DNA from: Osedax fenrisi
Lineage: Eukaryota; Annelida; Polychaeta; Sabellida; Siboglinidae
Direction of reading: 5' to 3'
Assembly: GCA_964019155.1 (NCBI GenBank)
Contig: OZ025243.1
Span: forward strand, 32,870,028-32,934,027
DNA: 64,000 nt
A program made the translations under genes and the position numbers. Positions within the stretch are counted from its first letter, which is position 1, and every line of letters starts with the position of its first letter. The notes under the pieces were generated by a model. It saw only the letters and a list, made by a program, of their open reading frames with translations. It was not told the DNA's origin and did not search any database. This document shows positions 25,241 through 37,214 of this stretch, one piece after another.

Positions 25241-25643
25241 AAAGCGTAGTGAAATCAAATTTATTTTTCGTGTTTTTATTGATCGCGAGGTACGAATTTT
25301 AAAATTCTAACAATTCAGGTGAAAATGGTTCAATACATTTTTTAAAATGTAGTTTTAAACAAAATATTAATATACATTTTTAATAAATCATTGCATTATT
25401 TTAAATCAATATATATATACATATATAAAATGTATATTATACATATACATATATTTATAATAAACAAATTAAATTGTAAAAATTTTCATATTTATTCAAA
25501 TATAATTAATTTTTTTAAAGTTAATTCTATTTCTTACAAAAAAAACATATATGTATTTTACTTTTTATTTGGTAAACTATAAACTATATCTATAAACTAT
25601 AAACTATATCTATGCAAATAAACATTCAAAAATATTGTAGTTG

Positions 25644-25674
<31 letters not shown>

Positions 25675-26210
25675 TGATTATCTGATGATGAATATATATA
25701 TATATGAATATATTTATGATTTTTAAAAAAAATACCGGAATAATTTAGATTATTATATATATATATATATAAATATATAAACTAACGAAATTTTATTATT
25801 GACGCTCTTGTCTTCATAAAAGGTATTTTTCCATTCATTCCAGATTTGGAGAAGAGACTCCATAATGAGTTATTCCCAATAGCCTTCATCATATAAGCCA
25901 ATGAAAGGGACATATTTGACACTGTTCTAACTATGTCAAAAGTATTCACCTGAATAAATAAATGTATTATAAAGTATGATATCATAGTTGGTATTCACCT
26001 ATACACATATTACCACATGCAATGCTATTACATAATACCATAGCATAATAGATATAAAGGATAACAATAATGGTGTATACATTAATTTAATTCAGTATTA
26101 TTATATAATATACTCATAATTATCATATGATATATGTCATAGTTTGCACATATATATTATTACACATCTATATATGTATAATTCGGGGACAAATGATATT
26201 ATAGAATTAT
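25241..26210. other. Spacer with a diverged repeat piece
   Basis: 25800-25990 resembles 28740-28900 (shared AGACTCCATA, CATTCATTCCAG/CATTCATTCTTG, TGAATAAATAAA). On the minus strand both could read LWSLFSxSxMNxKxPFMK, suggesting a dispersed repeat with a coding remnant. I do not recognise the family. (TA)n tracts lie at 25648-25675 and 25753-25772. Confidence 0.35.
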
Positions 26211-26213
26211 TAA

Positions 26214-26480
26214 GGGGTGTACACACCGCGAGCAACGAGTGCCGGCACTCGGTGCTAGCACTCGTTGCCAGCAAGTGCTAGCAACAATTATTTTAGGGTG
26301 TACACACCGCGATCACAATTTGTGCTAGCATATATTATGCTAGCACAATTTATGCTAGCACAAATTATTTAGGGTGTACACACCGCGAGCAACGAGTACT
26401 AGCATCACAGAGCTAGAGAGAAAGGCTTTCTATCTAGTTCTGTGGCTAGCACTCATTGCCAGCATTATGCTAGCAAACAT
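26214..26480. repeat. Three tandem GGGTGTACACACCGCGA units
   Basis: GC-rich islands in A/T sequence. Units start at 26215, 26296 and 26372 with GGGTGTACACACCGCGA. They contain repeated GCTAGCAC/GTGCTAGC palindromes, and the first two end ATTATTTTA or ATTATTTA. Each can form hairpins. The same head motif bounds the fold-back element at 27057-27204. Confidence 0.75.
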
Positions 26481-26512
<32 letters not shown>

Positions 26513-26602
26513 TATACATATACTTATATTATTATATTATATATATATATATATATTATATACATATATATAATTCTTAATATATATATATATACATATT
26601 AT

Positions 26603-26685
<83 letters not shown>

Positions 26686-26820
26686 CTTATTAATTATTAT
26701 ATTATATATATTTATATATATATATATATATATATATAAGTGTATGTGTATGTATGTATGTATGTATGTGTGTGAGAGTGAGTGTGTGTGTGTGTGTAGT
26801 ACACATACACACTGTGTACT
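26481..26820. repeat. Long (TA)n / (TG)n microsatellite tract
   Basis: Nearly continuous TA dinucleotides with ATTATTA interruptions up to about 26738, then TATGTATG, GTGTGTGT and a short ACACAC stretch to about 26816. Reading frames here are artefacts. Confidence 0.9.
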
Positions 26821-26852
26821 ATATAATAATACAACTATGGATATTCGTTATA

Positions 26853-26903
26853 TATATATACATAGAGCTAGAGATAAATATTCTCTAGCTCTATGTATAT
26901 ATA
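26853..26903. repeat. Perfect 22-bp inverted repeat (hairpin)
   Basis: TATATATACATAGAGCTAGAGA-type left arm (26853-26874) and its exact complement (26882-26903) flank a 7-base loop. Confidence 0.85.
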
Positions 26904-27056
26904 AATCGTAAGTAGGTCACTACCACAATGCAATGCGTTGTTTACTATTCCGGTAACGAGTACTGCAAAATTCAACCTGCTGAATTTACTAGATTTTACT
27001 GGCACTCAGTGCTAGCACTGGATACTAGCAGTTTGCTCGACGATGCTAGCACTTTG

Positions 27057-27204
27057 TGGTGTACACACCGCGAGCGCAGGCGAGCGCCAGCGTTCTAGCA
27101 TCGTCGAGCACAAAGTGGCTCGCAAATAGAACATTTAGCGAGCCACTTTGTGCTAGCACGCTGGCGCTCGCCTAAGCTCGCCTGCGCTCGCGGTGTGTAC
27201 ACCC
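27057..27204. mobile_element. GC-rich fold-back element
   Basis: The left end TGGTGTACACACCGCGAGC and the right end (reverse complement GGGTGTACACACCGCGAGC) are inverted repeats. They extend inward through GCAGGCGAGC, then GCGAGCGCCAGCG and GAGCACAAAGTGGCTCGC. The element is about 148 bp and almost fully self-complementary. The minus-strand reading frame across it (27095-27319) is a shadow. No transposase is present. Confidence 0.75.
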
Positions 27205-27856
27205 ATTTAGAAATGATATTATATATATATATATAAATATGTATATACACACACACATACATAAATATATACATACTCATAATGACATATGCATATATTC
27301 TATATATAGAACATATCACTATATTGATAATTAATAATTTAAAATAAAACTATAATTTAATAATATAATCCTATTATCTAAAGCTAAATTGTCCTTAATT
27401 GATTTTAAATATGCAGATTGAGATTTAGTTATAAAATAATGAAATTTAATATCACTTAGTGTTTTAATTAATAGTATACAATCCTACTATCATCTTTATA
27501 ATCAAATTATCTAAATAAATAAATTAAATAATCACTAATAATATCTACACTAGGACAGTCATTACAATTCTTTAACATACAAGTTCTATTTTCTATATTA
27601 CAGGCTCATTTTTCTAATAATTCCTTATAATTTATCTTATGGGGTAGAACATTTAACATTAATTTAACGTTTTGGTGAATTACACATACTCAATGAATTC
27701 CTTCACTATTTACTGATCTACAATTAATTTATTATATTTTATTTCTGTACATTTATAGTTACTTTGGGAGTCAATACAAATGGAACATTTGTTCATTTAA
27801 ATATAATTTGTAGAATAGATATGTATATATTGAATTGTTATAGATTAAAGAAGTAG

Positions 27857-28310
27857 CACAGATTTTCCGAAGGAAAGATATAACACTTACGCGAAATCGT
27901 GTAATTCAAATTTGTATACAAAATACCCTGGTGCCACCTATAGCGGGTTACTTTTAGTAACTATGCGTTGTTTATAATGTAAATTCGTATATAACTATAC
28001 ACCTTTAAAATGTTAAATAATATGCCTTAAATTAATATTTATATGATGACAACTAAGTGTTCATTACTAATATATAACAAACAAATATGATATTTATGTT
28101 TTAAATGCTATAAGTATATATTTAGTAAGTAAAAGTTAATTTATATTGCATGTAATTTAATAGAGCAATGAAAACATTGTTGTATGCAAACAGAGCCGAA
28201 CCTAAATCTATTTCAGTGATTTCGATACTACTGCTAGCAGCGGTTGGGGATATTACTAAATTACGTTGCATGCATAGGGAGTGTTATATCTTTGCTTCGC
28301 AAAATCTTTG
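27857..28310 (+). mobile_element. 454-bp MITE with 7-bp TSD, copy A
   Basis: The left end is CACAGATTTTCCGAAGGAAA and the right end (reverse complement) is CAAAGATTTTGCGAAGCAAA. Both continue into GATATAACAC, giving about 30-bp imperfect terminal inverted repeats. It is flanked by GAAGTAG on both sides (27850-27856 and 28311-28317). The other copy of the host repeat, at about 17.32 kb, has one unduplicated CTACTTC at this place. That is a natural empty site confirming the 7-bp duplication. No ORF. Confidence 0.85.
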
Positions 28311-28383
28311 GAAGTAGTGTACAATATATGAAGGCATGTCACAATGCACTTCATACTACATTTTACAGTTTATAATGTAAATA

Positions 28384-28548
28384 TATAGGCAGCATATGGT
28401 CTATTAATAGTGTGGTGCATAGATTTCAATTCCTTGAATCAGTTTTTTTATATTGTAAATACAAAAAAAAACAGATTTATTCAATGTATTCAATGTATTC
28501 AATGTAGAATTCAGGCTAAGACTATTAATAGACCATATGATGCCTATA
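28384..28548. mobile_element. Fold-back MITE-like element, copy 2
   Basis: Same element as 17078-17245, in opposite orientation. Ends are TATAGGCAGCATATGGTCTA and TAGACCATATGATGCCTATA. The interior has a three-fold TTCAATGTA expansion near 28479-28505. Confidence 0.7.
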
Positions 28549-28690
28549 TAATATTGTATTTATAATGTATGTATTTATGTGTATAATATAAACTGTATAT
28601 GTATGTGTATATGAGTATATATATGTGTATGCTTACTATATTGATTATCTGATAATGACACTATTTACATATTTAAAATAATAAAATCCA

Positions 28691-29640
28691 GTTACATTTA
28701 GATCATTAATATATATATAGTTATAAACTAACTAAATATTTATATCTCAATTCTGTTTTTCATGAAGGGCATTTTGCTATTCATTCTTGATTCGGAGAAC
28801 AGACTCCATAGAGTTAGTACTGATAGCCCTCACCATGTATAACACTGGAAGTGAAATCTTTGATACAGCTCTTATTGCAACTGAATAAATAAAATTATTA
28901 TGTTACTTTGAATATTATATTTTAAATTAGACATTTTACATTTAAATAGACATTTTACAATTTAATTTATTACTTGCATTTATTTATAGTTATTAAACAG
29001 TATAAACATTATTTTTTAATGTTAATATAATATATAATTTTGTGATACTAATAATATTTTATTAGTTTTACATATTTGTTCTTTATTTTTGTTCTTACAA
29101 TAATAAAGTTTCAATACCTTGGTAAATGCACATAATAAAAAAAATATCATAATTATCCGGCTAATTTTTTTGCTATATGCAAAAAGTATATGAATAAATT
29201 ATGATATAATATTTGTATAAATATAATTATATATATAAGTGAAGAGACAATATAGGTGGACATATTTTAATAATAAATATATAATATATACTTTGAAATA
29301 AATTATATTAAAAAAAAACTAATCATAATAATGTAGCTTTATATATATATAATGTAGTTTTATCTGTATTTTACAAAAATAAATGTATCATTGAATATAA
29401 ATTGTATATAAAATGATCTTTTAATGAGGCTTTGTACTTACTAGTATTCTATTAACATGTAAATGCATGTATTGTATGCACACTGATGTACCTATTTAAA
29501 TAGTATATCATGTGGACATTATATCAGTTTTATATGATATCATCCTTTTGGGATAACATATAAATTTTAATTAATTTTGATATATAAATTATACATATAT
29601 TTATAATTTTTTGTAAATATTAATATCAATTCATTTTTTA
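28691..29640. other. AT-rich spacer
   Basis: Contains the second copy of the 25.8-kb repeat piece (28740-28900). Otherwise A/T sequence without coding signal. Confidence 0.35.
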
Positions 29641-29851
29641 TATAATTAAAAATGACATTAATTATGGATTTATTCTCAGGAATTATTAAATAATGATTTC
29701 TTTATAATTAAAAATGATATTAAATATATTAAAAATGTACTATGTAATAATTTTTTATACTAATTTTATATATTTAATAATTTCTAAGAATAAATAAATA
29801 ATTAATGTAATTTTTAATTATATAAAAATTAATTGATTTCATTATTTTCAA

Positions 29852-30152
29852 AAAATATATAATATTGAAAAATACATCATATTAATGTAAACTAATTATG
29901 ATTTACAATATATTTATATTATATATTTTAAGGGGTATCCCACTACTAGTATATTCGGCAAATTGCCGGAAATATAGTAACTTTAAAGGGGGTACCCATT
30001 ACAACTTTATAGAAAATCATTTTAAAGTTACAATATTTCCGGTAATTTGTCGGAAATACTTGTAGAGGGATACCCACTTAAAATATACAATATAAATCAT
30101 AATTAGTTTAAATTAATATGATATATTTTATCTTCAATATTATATATTTTTA
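29852..30152. repeat. Large palindrome with GC-richer core
   Basis: Left arm: ..AACTAATTATGATTTAC.., ATATTTTAAGGGGTATCCCA, TTCGGCAAATTGCCGGAAAT, TAACTTTAAAG. Right arm mirrors it: TTTAAAGTTAC, ATTTCCGGTAATTTGTCGGA, GAGGGATACCCACTTAAAAT, GTAAATCATAATTAG-like. Arms are about 130 bp around 29990-30005. The core 29932-30077 could be a fold-back element with GGGGTATCCC ends. The right arm (from GTAATTTGTCGG, about 30041) is repeated in tandem from about 30154, a roughly 112-bp duplication. Confidence 0.75.
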
Positions 30153-30153
30153 T

Positions 30154-30262
30154 GTAATTTGTCGGAAATACTTGTAGAGGGATACCCACTTAAAATATAC
30201 AATATAAATCATAATTAGTTTAAATTAATATGATATATTTTATCTTCAATATTATATATTTT
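30154..30262. repeat. Tandem duplication of the palindrome's right arm
   Basis: From GTAATTTGTCGGAAATACTT to the TTCAATATTATATATTTTT stretch, the sequence repeats the preceding ~112 bp almost exactly, so the duplication is recent. Confidence 0.8.
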
Positions 30263-30864
30263 TCTTATACATACTATTAATTTTAATATATAAATTATTA
30301 ATAATATTACTATTTTTTGTATATTTGATAATTTACTTTAATTCATGTTGAACATACAAAAAAAAATTTCTGTAATTTTGTTAGTTGAATGAGTGTATTA
30401 TATATTATATGAAATGCTTCGCAAAATTGTTGTGTTCTTGGAAAATATTCTACGATTAAATTGAATTTTATAATTCTTATATTATATATTCTTGGTTATA
30501 CGCTATTACGATTTGTCATTTTTGAAACTTGTATCCAGTTAATCCTGTATAATTATCACTATCCTCTATATATTTATATACTATTTCATCAAGTTCGCCT
30601 TCATTAAAATATCAAAGTTTACTTTAAATTATATAGCTTACTTACCATAAATTGTGATTAAAAAACTATTTAACCATATGTCTTATGGCATTTCTCATGC
30701 ACTAATTTATTGTATAGTTCACATATAACTAAAGATTAAATCTATTTTAAATAATGTCATATGGATAATTACTTTGTACAACTCTGTTATATAAGTAATG
30801 TTTGCATATATACAATATTATAGTAAAAATTATTATATTAAATAATAAATGATTACAATATAAA
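30263..30864. other. AT-rich spacer
   Basis: No coding or repeat signal recognised. Confidence 0.35.
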
Positions 30865-30871
30865 GTTATAT

Positions 30872-31326
30872 CAAAGATTTTGCGAAGCAAAGATATAACA
30901 CTCACTATGCATGCAACATAATTTAGTAATATCCCCTGCCTCTGCTAGCAGTAGTATCGAAATCACTGAAATAGATTTAGGTTCGGCTCTGTTTGCATAC
31001 AACAATGTTTTCATTGCTCTATTAAATTACATTCAATATAAATTAGCTTTTACTTACTAAATATATACTTATAGCATTTAAAACATACATATAATATGTG
31101 TTTGTTATATATTAGTAATGAAAACTTAGTTTTCATCATATAAATATTAATTTATAGCATATTATTTAATATTTTAAAAGTGTATAGTTAAATATGAATT
31201 TACATTATAAACAACAAATAGTTCCTAAAAGTAACCCGCTTATAGGTGGCACTGGGGTATTTTGTATACAAATTCGAATTACACGATTTCGCGTAAGTGT
31301 TATATCTTTCCTTCCGAAAATCTTTG
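30872..31326 (-). mobile_element. 455-bp MITE with 7-bp TSD, copy B
   Basis: Same family as copy A, in the opposite orientation. It starts CAAAGATTTTGCGAAGCAAA and ends with the complement of CAAAGATTTTCGGAAGGAAA. Flanked by GTTATAT at 30865-30871 and 31327-31333, an exact 7-bp duplication. Internally it shares GAAATCACTGAAATAGATTT and CGGCTCTGTTTGCATAC with copy A's complement. Confidence 0.85.
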
Positions 31327-31333
31327 GTTATAT

Positions 31334-34080
31334 TATAATATTTATATAAAATGTATAATACACATGAGTTTATAATATACACATATAATATATATATATG
31401 AAATATATAAAAAAAATTATAATTATGTAAATAGAATTATATATATAAATACAATATTATATATGATATGTCACTCCCATCTAAATATAGATCATAGTTA
31501 CTAATTTTAATTGAAATATATATTGCAAGCAATATGCATATCAGGAAGTTAAATATACACCTATATATTTAGGTCATACAAATTACGATATTTTCAAGTT
31601 TTATCATACTTAGTAATTTGATTAATTAATAACATTATGTACATATATTAGGTTATTCTTATTAATATTAGTGAATATATATGTACATTATATAATATAG
31701 AAATAACATTTATATACTTGGATTCACATTACATTTATTATATTAAAATGAACAATTCACAGCCTCATTTATTTTGATTATTATACGTCATTTATATTTC
31801 AAATTACTAAACCTATCTAAATATTTCGATTTTTATTGTCCTTTGTAAATCTAAATGTTTGTTTATAACTTAAATAGAATCCAAAAGTTATGAAATAATT
31901 ATCAATTATTTAACTATATATAATATAAAATAAAAATTGAATAAAATATTTTTTAAATTTAAAATTCAAATATCCCAGAATTTATATTTGGGATCCTACT
32001 ATGACGTCACAGTTCATTTTTCGTTTTATATTTCGTTTTTTGATTAAAACACATTATTTTGGTATAAATAAGTATTATTTCAAAATGTTATGAATATAGT
32101 TCATATTTATTTATACCATAAATATAATATTATATTAATATGGATAATCTATTTTCATGCATATTATGCTTTAAGTGAAATTAAAATATGGCAATTTTTA
32201 AGCCTAACGTCATATTTATAAATTAATAAAATAATATCAGAGATTTCAAATGGATATTAGTTCATACCTGTTTCCCATCAATATGTGGTATTGTGCAGTT
32301 TACGGATTAAAGTATAATGCCATTTCGGATACTCGAAACAATCAAACATTGCAGAGCATAGCTAGGGTCCTCCAAGCAGTTATCCTACCTATCATTGTGT
32401 ATGGAGGTGTGTTTATATATATATATAATTTGTATGTGTAATTGTATATGGAATAAATATGAAAGTTTATACAATGATTAAAAAAGTAAAAGTAAGTACA
32501 GTTTGTAATTTTTCAACTTATTGGTCAATATTATTATAGATCTTTAATTTAGTTATTAAAATACATTATTATTACATATTATATAATCATATATTATTTA
32601 TATAAATATTTAATAGATTCTTCTGTAGCTAAAAATTCAAATTTCTAATTGAATTATAGTTTTATTTATTTAGAAATAATGTTACATTAAATAAGATACA
32701 CATATATATATATATATATATATATTATGAAACATATAGTTTCATTTAAGACATCAACTCCCTTTCTTGAGAGTTAAGCCTTTCTGTTAATCTCTAACCA
32801 AACATACATACAGACTATTACAGTATTTCTCAGCCAGATACCATGGTAACCATTTATACGGCCATACCTGAGTGGGGGTGTACCTAAATGTATAGATAAA
32901 ATATTAAATACATCTATGTTTTTATCATTTCTACAATTAAGGGTGCGAGTTAAAATATGATTAATATTTATATTTTAACAACAACAATGAACAGTTAAAG
33001 TATCACATTTTTTCATGTTTAATATCTTATTTATAAATTTGTAAAATTTCTCAAATTATATTTATATCAATATAAAGTGTTTTATGAACGTAATCGATAT
33101 AATAATTATTTGAAATTGATAGTAAAGTATGTATTATATTAACTTAAATTTTATATATTAAACTTTGAATGTAATTTTCTCAAGTTTTTACTTTTTCACT
33201 TATTAACAACATGCAAATCATACTACTTTTTGATTATTATTATTTTTATCTGAAATTGTTACTGTAAATGTATAAAATATACATCTATATGAATCCTGTT
33301 GGATTTATTATATTTTATATTAATTAAATAAAGTATGATAAACATACATTTTAATGAAAAAAAATAAAAAATAAATAGTTAAATAATGGAGACTATTTTT
33401 TTTACACAATTTTAAATTAACTACAATTATATAAAGAAAGATCCTATATGATGGACGAAAGTTTCTATTGAATAAACAAAAAAGTATGTAATTATCTCAA
33501 ATAGTTATGTATCCTTAGCGTTTTTAGATATAGCTATAATATCATTGTTTAGATGAACGGGAACCTCTCCCCTTAAGTATTTTATGTTTTTGATATACTA
33601 TATTATTTTGATATACTATAATTAGTTATATTTAAATTGTAGGCGGTTATGGTGCATAATCCGCACAATCCATATTTTATATATTTAATATCACTAACTA
33701 ACTAGTTCACTAACTAACTAATTAACTAACTAACTCACTAGCTAACTCACTAGCTAACTCACTAGTGCAACTGCTTAGTATTATATAATGGAATTAATTT
33801 TATATATATATATAATAAACGATATAATATATGTTATCAATATTTATTCGTAGCATGACTCATGTACTATATGAAATATACATAAATTATTAATACCGTA
33901 ATATATGGTATGATATATTTATATAATTTATATATATATCGTTATAACATGTATACTTTACATAAATTGTATATATATATATATATGAACTTATAATGTA
34001 ATATTATAGATAAATACACTTAATTATATCAACATATTATATTATATTATATTATATAAAGTTTGGAAAAATATAAAATT
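31334..34080. other. AT-rich spacer with small repeats
   Basis: Contains (TA)n at about 32699-32724 and a moderately complex patch at 32250-32441 with a 63-codon open frame (+). That frame contains VLQAVILPIIVYG, faintly like the C-terminal part of some LINE RTs, which is too weak to call. Another complex patch at 32750-32885 is unrecognised. Confidence 0.3.
33697..33776. repeat. CTAACTCACTAG tandem repeat
   Basis: Short units (CTAACTAACT.., then CTAACTCACTAG x3) in direct tandem. Confidence 0.85.
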
Positions 34081-34090
34081 ATAGTAATAG

Positions 34091-34570
34091 CAAATATTTT
34101 TCTAAAGAAAGATATAACTGTTATATTATAACACTTATGCGAAATCGTGTTTATCGAATTTTTATACAAAATATCCCAGTACCACCTATATCGGGTTACT
34201 TTTAGGAACTAGGTGTTGTTTATAATGTAAATTCGTAAAAAACTATACACTTTTAAAATGTTAAATAATATGCTTTAAATTAGTATTTAATTGATGAAAA
34301 CTAAGTGTTCATTACTAATATATAACAAACAAATATGATATGTATGTTTTAAATGCTATAAGATATATTTGGTGAGTAAATGCTAATTTATATTATATGT
34401 AATTTAATAGAGCAATGAAAACATTGTTATATGAAAAGTTTTCATATGAAAACAGAGCCGAACCTAAATATATTTCAATGTTTCGATACTACTGTTAGCA
34501 GCGACATCAGGTATTACAAATTATGTTACATGCATAGGGAGTGTTATATCTTTGCTTCGCAAAATATTTA
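34091..34570 (+). mobile_element. MITE family member, copy C (older)
   Basis: Same orientation as copy A. The left end is CAAATATTTTTCTAAAGAAA and the right end is the complement of AAATATTTTGCGAAGCAAAG. Internal matches include ACACTTATGCGAAATCGTGT, then CACCTATATCGGGTTACTTT and ACAGAGCCGAACCTAAATAT. It has small insertions (a duplicated GTTATATTATAAC near the left end) and no clear target duplication, so it is more diverged than A and B. Confidence 0.75.
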
Positions 34571-34950
34571 GTATATTATATATGTATAAACTTATATTAA
34601 CATATATAACTAATATAAATTATAAAAATGTATAATTATATTATATATAATATATTATCTTATGATATATAATATTTGTTTTAAAACCACTTAATGATAA
34701 AGTTTATCATAACATGTATTCGTAAAGATTTACATATTTAAATGTTGTAACAATTTGTAATCTTTTATAATTTATTAATAACATATTCTTAGTGAATAAT
34801 ATATACTATATATAATATAGGATCAGTTTGATATACTATAGACTATATTATATATTTTATATAAACAGTACTACATTTAATTAAAAAATATAAATAAGTA
34901 TTAATAATAATGGATATATCAATTGATTCTGACAATAATATTATTATCTT

Positions 34951-35000
<50 letters not shown>

Positions 35001-35150
35001 TACCATATACAGTGTGTATGATAAACCATGTTATTATTTTATAATTATGATAAATTTGAAAAATATATATAATTATTATAATAATATATATATAATTATA
35101 TAACTTTAAAAACCTGTCATTTAGTGAGCCGGTATTTAACAAATACTTCG
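34571..35150. other. AT-rich spacer with (TA)n at 34957-34996
   Basis: No coding signal. The minus-strand frame through the microsatellite is an artefact. Confidence 0.4.
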
Positions 35151-35151
35151 T

Positions 35152-35830
35152 ACACCAAGGTTTACATTTGATAATCCTAAATAAATGAATTTATATCAAT
35201 TTGATAACTATACATAAAATGAATTATGATAAATTGAAATAATATACATTTATTAATTATAAATAATATGAAATTCATTTCATCATGATACATTTAAATA
35301 ATACACCAAGGTTTACATTTGATAATCCTAAATAAATGAATTACCCTCAATTTGATAAATATTATAGTTATTATAATGTATGGTACCGCATACATAAAAT
35401 GAATTATGATAAATTTAAATAATATATATTTATTAATTATAAATAATATGAAATTCATTTAAATAATACTCCAAGTTTTACATTTGATAATCCTAAATAA
35501 ATGAATTACGATCAATTTGATAACTATACATTTGATAATCCTAAATAAATGAATTACGATCAATTTGATAACTATACATAAAATGAATTATGATAAATTG
35601 AAATAATATACATTTATTAATTATAAATAATATGAAATTCATTTCATCATGATACATTTAAATAAGACATCAAGGTTTACATTTTATAATACTAAATAAA
35701 TGAATTACGATCAATTTTATAACTTTAAAAAAAATGAATTATGATAAATTTTAATAATACACATTTAATAATTATAAATAAAATGTATTTCATTATGAAT
35801 TATGATAAATTTAAATGAGCAATATTTGAT
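35152..35830 (+). repeat. ~150-190-bp tandem repeat, four to five copies
   Basis: Unit landmarks are CACCAAGGTTTACATTTGAT, AATCCTAAATAAATGAATTA, GATCAATTTGATAACTATAC, ATAAAATGAATTATGATAAA and ATATGAAATTCATTTCATCA. Copies begin near 35152, 35302, 35469, 35525 (partial) and 35670, with deletions in some. Confidence 0.8.
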
Positions 35831-35834
35831 ACTT

Positions 35835-36441
35835 ATCATAATACACTATAAATAATACCTATTTTAATAATAATATATATATGATAAATATAAATATTAT
35901 TTTAAAATTAAATGAAATTAATTTAATAAATATATATAAAACAATTGAAATAATGAAAAATATTCTTTTTCATTATAATAAGTTATTATAATAATTATAA
36001 AATAATGATTTAATCATTTTATAATTATAATATTATATTATAACGTTAATAAACGATATTAAATATCGATATAACGATATTAAATATCGTTATTATTTAA
36101 AAAAATTAATTTCAAAATACGATTACGAAATTACCTTAGCAAATATAAAATAAAAGTAGTACATATAATATATATGATATATATTCTTTTGAATATAAAA
36201 TACACAATAATTTACATTATAACTGAAGAATAATACAACTGTAAGTACACTGTAATTATTACTAAAAAATAAGGCAATCAATTTGACATCAGGGTTAATA
36301 ATAAATAATAATGAATAATAATAACAATAATAATAGAATCTATAAAAACATGGTAGTATATTGGATATTTATATTAACAATTGTAGCAATAGAATACCAA
36401 ACTGTATAATTAACTTTAGATAGATGTTCCTATATATATAT

Positions 36442-36508
<67 letters not shown>

Positions 36509-36975
36509 CTTATCTATTATAATAATCGGAACTATAGTTTATGTGAAATAGTATCATTAGGAAATTAATATTAATCATAAATAATAATATATGATACTTA
36601 AGCTATAAGCTAGGTAGATATATATATATATATATATTGGTAAATTAATTAATTAATATGTTTCTATTACTATATAAATATTTGATTTTTATACATTATT
36701 ACATAAGCAATATAATACAATACAAACCAGAGTAGACTCGTGTAGGTATTTGTCAAATAAACCATATGGTTTGAAGTAGTATTTGTTACCTATCTTTAAT
36801 ATTTTACAGTTATTATAATTTAAAAAATATTCAATATATATTACCCCCGGGATATTACTATATTAAAAAATATACACGCGAATTAAAGTAGATATAGAAA
36901 CTATTGAGACATTCGTGATTTAATAGTAATTGAATATTACTATTACTTTATAAACCCTGGTATAGTTTATATAAT
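35835..36975. other. AT-rich spacer with palindrome and (TA)n
   Basis: Inverted ACGATATTAAATATCG pairs lie at about 36052-36096. A long TA tract with TAGATA/AAATA interruptions is at 36432-36508 and a shorter one at 36617-36636. Nothing coding. Confidence 0.4.
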
Positions 36976-36984
36976 ACACGTATT

Positions 36985-37165
36985 GTTATTTGTTATTTTT
37001 ATTTGGTGGAATCCTTTCATCCCATCATGGAACTTAGATAAGTTTTCACTTTTAACCATATATGGCTCTAATGTCCCAAAATTAATTAATGATCCTGACG
37101 AGGCTTGAACTCGTGTCCACTGCTTGTGTGTCAGAAGCCCTAGCCACTGAGCCATACATGCAGTT
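36985..37165 (-). mobile_element. tRNA-derived SINE
   Basis: On the minus strand it opens CTGCATGTATGGCTCAGTGG. TGGCTCAGTGGCTAGG is a Pol III A-box (37142-37158) and GAGTTCAAGCC a B-box (37102-37112), with about 30 bp between them. A non-tRNA body of about 120 bp follows and ends in an A-rich tail (CCAAATAAAAATAACAAATAA), as in SINEs mobilised by LINEs. The 5' part resembles a tRNA gene but lacks a matching 3' acceptor arm. The open frame across it is a shadow. Confidence 0.65.
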
Positions 37166-37214
37166 TTAACGTATAACCTATAGCACTAACATGTTAACAT
37201 CGCAAGTCTAATCA

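Larger units (their letters stand above)
27345..28690 (-). repeat. Inverted-pair repeat, copy 2
   Basis: Reverse complement of copy 1 (16937-17885). From high to low coordinates it carries the ATCAGATAATCAATATAGTA block (about 28630-28655), the fold-back element, a short TGTAGTATG..GACATGCC block, a 454-bp MITE insertion (27857-28310), and the HQNxKL-type protein fragment (about 27370-27710). The two copies lie about 10 kb apart in opposite orientation. Confidence 0.8.

Noticed and set aside
32250..32441. 63-codon frame with VLQAVILPIIVYG as a LINE C-terminus
   Set aside because: One short hydrophobic match without neighbouring motifs is not enough.
36967..37155. 62-codon open frame MAQWLGLLTHKQ.. 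(-)
   Set aside because: It is the translation of the tRNA-like head of a SINE, a common false gene prediction.
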